This document shows positions 58,322 to 64,000 of a DNA stretch of 64,000 bases, piece after piece; position 1 is the first letter of the stretch; each line of letters begins with the position of its first letter. Below the pieces are notes generated by a model, which saw only the letters and a list, made by a program, of their open reading frames with translations, had not been told where the DNA came from and did not search any database. The DNA is taken from positions 49,518 through 113,517 of the forward strand of contig KE561068.1 in NCBI GenBank assembly GCA_000442015.1, read 5' to 3'. Source of the stretch: Rozella allomycis CSF55 (taxonomy: Eukaryota; Rozellomycota). The position numbers and the translations under genes are program-made.

Positions 58322-58533
58322 GCTAATCCTTCAAATAAATTTTAAAGTTAATGAGTTTCAGTTATCTCCATCCTTTCCCTTTGCAGAATAAACCAAAGGA
58401 CATCACTAGACTTTAGGCATTAGATTGGGAAAGGCTCCATAATACCTGAAACGCGCAGTAATAAAAGTTATCCAACAAAGAATATTTTCCCATTCATGAT
58501 AACATTGTACTATCTCTTTATGAAAATTCCAAC

Positions 58534-60709
58534 ATGGAAAGTCGAAATCGTTTAACAGGCATAGTCTACGATGAAAGAATGCTAGATCACAAAACTAGAA
58601 AAGATTACGTCGGTGTTCATCCGGAACGCCCAGAAAGGATCAAAGTTATATATGAGGCTATCCAAGATGTGTTGAAGAATAGCCCCGAAAAAACCATACA
58701 TTATGCCATAGATGAATTAGACATGGACTGTCTAAGTATTGTTGAGGAGACACATGATCCCGAATACGTTAGACAGATTATGCTTTTGAGCAGTAACTAC
58801 AACCGTCTTACTTATTCAGCGAGAAATGATATAGAATTAGACGCGATGCAAAAGAAATATGACTCAATATATTTACATCAACAAAGTGGAATTTCTGCCT
58901 TTATTTCATGTATGGGAGCTATTACATTGGCCAAACGAATTTTGCACAATGAAATCCAAAACGGTTTTGCCATTATTCGACCTCCTGGTCATCACGCTGA
59001 AACTAACTGTGTAAGTATTTTTGAAGCAATTAATTCAGGCAATGTAATATTATTGTAAAGTTGTATTCAGGGGATTTTGCTTTTTAAATAACGCGGCCAT
59101 TACTGCAAATTATCTTAGAGCTAATGGAGTCGACAGAGTTTTGATTGTAGATTGGGATATTCACCACGGTAAGAAAGGATTGTTATATTTTGAAAGGAAA
59201 CGGAACTCAAAGTATATTTTTCAATGATCCAAATGTATTGTATTTTTCTATCCATCGATATAACAACGGTGAATTTTATCCAGGTCGAAAAGATGCTTCG
59301 CCTGGTATTGTAGGAGGAGCGAGTGCATTAGGAAAGTAAGATGACCATGGAGATATCATAGAACCGTCAATGTGGGATGGTCATCGTCAGGGGCTACTGA
59401 CGCAGATTATTTATATGTATTCAATAATATTCTTATGCCTATTGCCCAAGAATTCAATCCTAATTTTGTAATTGTTTCAGCTGGATTTGATTCTGCAAAA
59501 GGGGACCCCATTGGTCAAACTTTAGTGACCCCGGAAGGTTATGGTCAAATGACTTACATGCTTTCTTCTTTAGCTAATGGAAAGGTTTTGCTACTTTTAG
59601 AAGTAAGAAAAAGTAACAATTTCTGAGTCAGGGTGGATACAGCTTGGATGCAATAAAGTCCTCGGCTGTTTCGTGCTTTAAAGTATTGACAGGTGATAGA
59701 CCACAACCGATTTCAGATTATAATCTACGTAAACAAGCTGTTTTTGATGCAGAATCGACAATTATGTCCCATTCACGATATTGGAAGTGCTTGAAACCTA
59801 AATATGAGAATCTTAATGTTTCACATAAACAATGCAAAAGATTAAAAGAATGTATATCTAATTCAAGATGCTCAATATTAACGGGAAAGAAAATGTTTCC
59901 ATTAAGCGTTGCAACAGAATACGATGAAATTTTCCCTCAAGCGACATTTTCAACGTAAACATGATTGTATTATTAAAATACAAAGAGCAAATTTACTAAC
60001 CAACAATTCAATTTTAATTGTTAACGTCCATGAAATACCATTTGTTAAAGCCAATGAGCCTTTGTTAAACAGTCATATAAATGACCTCACTGCTACAGTG
60101 GTAAGATAATTCCAATTATATTTTATGATATTCCCTGCTCTTCAGTACATTGATTATTTTCTAAAGAATGATTTTGCTTTAATTGATATTTCTATTGGTC
60201 ATCGTCAGAACAATGCTGGGCAACCAGGTGTAGAATCTTACGTCGCATGGGAATTGGAAAAAATGGAATCTTACTTGATTAAAGTTATTGCAGCCTTTGT
60301 AGAGTAATAGCAATTGTGTATAGTTGATAGTAAAACTGTAGCTCCAAGTATCATTTTCATTGGAACTGGAAAGCCCTTCAAGGCTCTTTTAAGAATATTG
60401 AGCAATATAAAAACTGAATCATCAACATTCAAACGAACCAAAGCTCTTATTGGATTCGTGACAGAAGTTCCCGCAATATCCCCGCAACCAAAGATTCAAG
60501 ATTGGTTTCAAAGAGTAAAACAAGAAATGTTCTGAAAATAGATAAGCCTTATTTACTTGTCCCATATAAATATTAAAGAAGGTGTAAAGTTAAATTTGCT
60601 ACCTTTTCTTAATTGTCATTCCGCAGGAAATATGAACTTGTACGAAGCCCTAGAAAGATACGAACGAAACGTGTTGGAATTTATTTATTCAATCAAAAAT
60701 CAAAAGTAA
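58534..60709 (+). CDS. HDA1: Class II histone deacetylase with C-terminal Arb2 domain (Hda1/Clr3-like)
   Basis: This is a zinc-dependent lysine deacetylase for gene and heterochromatin silencing. The catalytic domain starts TGIVYDERMLDHKTRKDY and VGVHPERPERI, with IIRPPGHHAE, FCFLNNAAITANYLRANG, VDWDIHHG (zinc ligands), GWSSSGATDADY and VSAGFDSAKGDPIG, then GGYSLDAIKSSA. Residues after about 430 form the Arb2-type domain found in fungal Hda1 enzymes (LIVNVHEIPFVKANEPLLN; HRQNNAGQPGVESYVAWELE). Short introns break most motifs; the last one is 27 nt (ending GAAAATAG). The stop is at 60707-60709, 27 bp from the opposing gene. Confidence 0.93.
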
Positions 60710-60736
60710 TAAAATCTATAAAATATTTTTTATTAT

Positions 60737-61981
60737 TTATGGTCTCCATAGAATTACTTTTTTAGCACGATGAATCGCTACTTTCAATTGAGAACCAACG
60801 TAAGTATCTGTCGTATTTGCTAAAATCTTTTCCATCTAAAACCTAAACCTTTGCTTGCTTACTTTTGGTAGTGCATGCTGCTCGAAATAGTGTCTTCCAG
60901 GATAATCTTCAGCGCAATTTGTAATGACTTGTATGGTCACAAGTTTGACAGCTTCTGATGGATCGTCTAGGAGAGAAATAAGCTGGCCTATTCCATCTCT
61001 ATTCAAGAGTTTTTTGCCTTGAACGTTAATAGTAATTGCCATCAATGTATTTACGGCTTGCTCTCTTACAATCTCGTTGGGATCAGATGTACACCTTGAC
61101 AAGTATAATATTGCACCTTGCTCTACAGCCATTTCTTTGCCTTTGGATGTTGCACTATAAAATTACTTAAACAATAGTTACCAAAACATCGACAAAGTTT
61201 TGCATGTGGCAATTTTTAGTTCAAGAGTACAGTTTGCAAAGTCTTGAATCATTTTGATCAAATGTTCTAATATAGGGCTATTTAGTGCAACAACTTGATC
61301 GAAACGTATACAAAAGTAAAGCGTGTTAAGAATAAGTGCCTAATATAATTACCATATCTTGTATTACTCGAATATTTTGCTCTTCATTGGGAATTCGATC
61401 AATTAATGCTGGTACTTGTCTTTGAATTATAAGTTGCTCTACAGCCTTTTGATTTGATGAAGCTAGGCGGTAAATACTTAATTGCACATTTCTTCTCACC
61501 AAATAATCAAAATCATCAATCTTTGTGGAAATCTATTGTTCATTACCAATTTTGAAAGTTGAAATATGTATCCTTCCTCTACAAGGGCTTGACGACCAAT
61601 GGAATGGCCTTTCTTGATTTCATGAATATTTTACTTGCAAATGAAGATATTATGTCAGTAGAAAACTGTCGAATAGCAGAGTCTTCTGATATTATCATCA
61701 GCTTTAAGACTCCAAGAATATCTATCACAAAAATATGCCGTTACTTGTACTTGTCTTTAGGCCATCTACAATGTTCTCCGGTTTATGCATCAATTCTGCG
61801 AGTGAAATCAATCCTTTTGTCTTAATCAGTAAATCAGCCTCTTGTATATTCAATACCTTTGTATTCTTGGTTTAATATGTACTAGGTTTTGGACAGCTAA
61901 ACATCCGAAAGATATCGGGCGGTGAAGAATATCAGATGCTGGTGGAAATCTGGCGTTGTAAAGAGCAGTTTCAAAATCCAT
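60737..61981 (-). CDS. Armadillo-repeat protein, RSPH14-like (radial spoke head 14)
   Basis: The start MDFETALYNARFPPASDILH is at 61979-61981, then HRPISFGCLAVQNL, similar in place to the RSPH14 opening. After introns of 26 and 30 nt come helical repeats (LNIQEADLLIKTKGLISLAE). The clearest are AILYLSRCTSDPNEIVREQA, VNTLMAITINVQGKKLLNRD, and QLISLLDDPSEAVKLVTIQV, which are armadillo units. A 27-nt intron leads to the last exon, ending KVILWRP. If it is RSPH14, it would sit in the axoneme of a motile flagellum. General ARM proteins are the alternative. Confidence 0.6.
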
Positions 61982-62389
61982 GTTTGCGCTTGGCAACAAG
62001 AGTAAATTACTTGCAGAAGGATCACTTTGCCGTCTTAATGTCTTATTCAAACAAATATAATAAAACTAAAATACATCTACACTCCAAAGGCTTTATCCGA
62101 CGTCTTTGACTTTTCAATTGAGCCCGCCCAATTTCCTTTATTACAAAATACATTGCAAAATAATTGCTGCTTGAATAACATATACATATTCAAATCCCGC
62201 GTAGATAAATAATATCGCCTATCTGTTTTTGGGGTAAGATTTAAGAACATTTAAGGGGTTAATGGCCACCTTTAACGATGTCAGCCAATATTCATATCAA
62301 GCGGTAATTAAAATACGGTCTAAAAACGGGTTTTCATAATATTAGCTGCTATATTAATTGTTAAATTTCGGCCCAGTCACAAATTAGTT
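61982..62389. other. 408-bp spacer between two minus-strand genes
   Basis: It should hold the promoter of the armadillo gene. It is open for a few codons upstream of its ATG but has no ATG there. AT-rich, no RNA gene or repeat seen. Confidence 0.45.
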
Positions 62390-63358
62390 TTATTTGTTTT
62401 GCTGTAAATGCTGGAACAATTGCAGTGCATTTTGCTTAAAAACAGATAGCTGTTTGTTCATATTTTCTTTTATTGAATGAAAATATATTTTACCAATAGA
62501 ATGAGTGATTTTCTTCAGGTTGCATATTTCTTCATTGTGCCAATTGTGATTACCTAAACTTGCAGTTGTAAATGCCTCGCCTATATCATTGGTAAAATCT
62601 TCAACACAACAAGCGGCTTTTCTGCATATATCTTTTTCAATAGAGTTTAAATTATACCTTGAAGCTTGTGGCGGTATTTTGCATCCCATTCGTTAACTGC
62701 CATGATATGTTGAAAGAAAGGATCATTTGGATCACATTGAAGGTATTCTTCATTTGTGGGTTGATTTTGATCAATATCATTGTTGTAATTGGTCTGATCA
62801 GCGATTTGCGAATCCCCTTCAGATTCTAATCCAGTCTATTTGAAAGCTAATGTATTAATTTACTTCAATCTTTTCAATTTGGATATCGCCATTGGAATTT
62901 TTTTCTTCCTCTACTACATTCTTTGTAGCATCAGTGTTTCTTCTTTTGGAGGCTTGCAACTGCCTTTCAGGTGAATTATGTTCGTATTGATATTGCTGTT
63001 GATGGTTATCAATGTATTCGTCCTCATCGAGCGGTATATGAGAGAGTTCTTCGTCATCTTCATCAAACTCTTCATACGCAAAAGGAGTCTCGTGACGTTG
63101 AATTTCGCCTATCTTGATTCTTTTATCTAGTTTTGGAATATAAAAAAAGGTACTATGCTGTTCTAAGTGTACCTGACTACTATTTCTTTGCCTTTCCTCC
63201 TTTGGCGTAGGCGGGAATCTATGGGGATTGGTAGGTGCAAATGCAGGAGGTTGTGGATGATGAAAATTATTTATAGAGTTCTGATTTTTGGGGTTGAATT
63301 TGTTTCCGAATGTTTTTAATGGTTGAAATCCGAATTGTGGCGCCATGTCCAGGGTCAT
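62390..63358 (-). CDS. Hypothetical protein, Asn/Gln/acid-rich N-terminus
   Basis: The start MTLDMAPQFGFQPLKTFGN is at 63356-63358. Residues 20-165 are low complexity: Pro/Asn/His-rich, then acidic (FDEDDEELSHIPLDEDEYID), then Gln-rich. A 28-nt intron joins to TGLESEGDSQIADQTNYNN and DPNDPFFQHIMAVNEWDAKY. A 26-nt intron leads to DICRKAACCVEDFTNDIGEA and a final helical part (IYFHSIKENMNKQLSVFKQN). The C-terminal 130 residues look folded. I do not recognise it; a nuclear or cytoskeletal adaptor is possible but unsupported. Confidence 0.5.
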
Positions 63359-63746
63359 TCATCCCTGACTCTTTATGCGCATACATTGACCCTAGCAATA
63401 AGGGAAGTAATAAAATCTTTAGAAAGGAAGGATATTATAGAGTAGTTGTGATATTAATGACTAAACAATGGTGCATGACGGGATCCATATCACCAGACAC
63501 AATTGAAGGATACCTAATAAGATATGCATAAGGGCCCTCTTAGTTCTTACTGTTCCAACTATTGTTGTTAATGCAGAATGATAAATGTTAAATAACAAGT
63601 ACATTGTAACTTTAAATCAAGAAAAGAAGTTCTCGCCACATGATTGGTGTACTTTGAACAAAAAGTCGGCGAAACTAAAAGATTTGACTATTCGAGCATT
63701 AAATAATAATGATTGTAAAAAACTTAATTTAATACAAAATTTTGAT
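63359..63746. other. 388-bp spacer
   Basis: Short plus-strand frames here show no recognisable protein, and no repeat or RNA gene is seen. It should carry the promoter of the preceding minus-strand gene. Confidence 0.4.
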
Positions 63747-64000
63747 TTATTTCTTGTATTCAAATTTCAACCTTATCGGTTTGCACTTGTCGCCTGATCC
63801 ACTAATCAAAACTGCGTATTGGTTTTTAAAGTCAAGACACACACCGCCATCCTTTTTTGGTCCACTTTTAAACATCACTTCAAAGGTGTCGCCAGTTGAC
63901 CTGACTGGTTCAATGTACACTCGGTGTTTTTCGGCGCTTCCAATCAAAAGGTCTGAATTTACTTGAATGAATCGGTTGTATTTGTCATCTTTAAAAGATA
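63747..64000 (-). CDS. 3' end of an unrecognised gene (5' part off window)
   Basis: The minus-strand frame is open from the right edge (SFKDDKYNRFIQVNSDLL) to a stop at 63747-63749. It contains EKHRVYIEPVRSTGDTFEVM, then KKDGGVCLDFKNQYAVLIS, and ends RLKFEYKK. The alternating hydrophobic and polar pattern suggests a beta-rich domain. Composition is clearly coding but the family is not recognised from this fragment. Confidence 0.5.
   Translation of the reverse strand, partial: SFKDDKYNRFIQVNSDLLIGSAEKHRVYIEPVRSTGDTFEVMFKSGPKKDGGVCLDFKNQYAVLISGSGDKCKPIRLKFEYKK

Noticed and set aside
1..64000. CRISPR arrays, operons, ribosome-binding sites or an alternative genetic code
   Set aside because: No spaced repeat array is present. 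Introns and gene content are eukaryotic. TAA, TAG and TGA all end conserved proteins at expected positions, so the standard code holds.

Overview
This is a eukaryotic nuclear window from a compact, AT-rich genome with many very short introns. The reading frames are broken every few hundred bases by gaps that, wherever a conserved protein crosses them, resolve into introns of about 26 to 36 nt. Gene content points to a fungus: a class IV/V-type chitin synthase, its export chaperone Chs7, the mitotic-exit GAP Bub2, a fungal-style G-protein gamma subunit and an Hda1-type deacetylase with an Arb2 domain. Two weaker calls, a radial-spoke RSPH14-like protein and an FBF1-like coiled coil, would fit an organism with a flagellated stage. 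Together these suggest an early-diverging zoosporic fungus such as Rozella/Cryptomycota. That placement is an inference and was not tested by any search.

Layout. 1-8.7 kb: CDC73 (cut by the left edge), CSN5, REV1, CAF1/POP2, ERV46 and a triple cyclic-nucleotide-binding protein. 9.3-11.1 kb: the ADP/ATP carrier and an acidic coiled-coil protein. 11.3-18.8 kb: TOR kinase in full. 18.9-22.6 kb: an ATP-grasp enzyme and a RhoGAP. 22.6-25.5 kb: gene-poor and scarred with single Ns, holding a palindrome and a duplicated, partly inverted family of acidic-repeat proteins. 25.5-30.3 kb: NUP205/NUP192. 30.6-32.5 kb: a tRNA-Cys fragment joined at an N to a partial gene, then mitochondrial uL2 and an intact tRNA-Cys. 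32.7-39.7 kb: AP-1 gamma, RPB8, BUB2, G-gamma and a TUG/UBX protein. 39.7-41.1 kb: an unknown coiled-coil gene. 41.9-46.5 kb: an ankyrin-chitin synthase fusion facing its chaperone gene CHS7. 46.6-53.3 kb: ZW10, a CENP-A-like H3, AIR1/ZCCHC7, an FBF1-like coiled coil and a short-chain dehydrogenase. 53.3-60.7 kb: an NPF-motif protein, exocyst SEC5, a homeodomain factor, an unknown minus-strand gene and a class II HDAC. 60.7-64 kb: an armadillo protein (RSPH14-like), an unknown acidic protein and a partial gene at the right edge.

Most genes are housekeeping genes that share no operon-like theme. Two linked pairs stand out: chitin synthase with Chs7, and ZW10 with a candidate centromeric histone on a divergent promoter. 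Spacing is tight: divergent starts lie 31 and 44 bp apart, and one convergent pair of stops is 7 bp apart. The five single Ns lie in two repeat-rich spots and probably mark assembly joins. Gene ends near them are unreliable.
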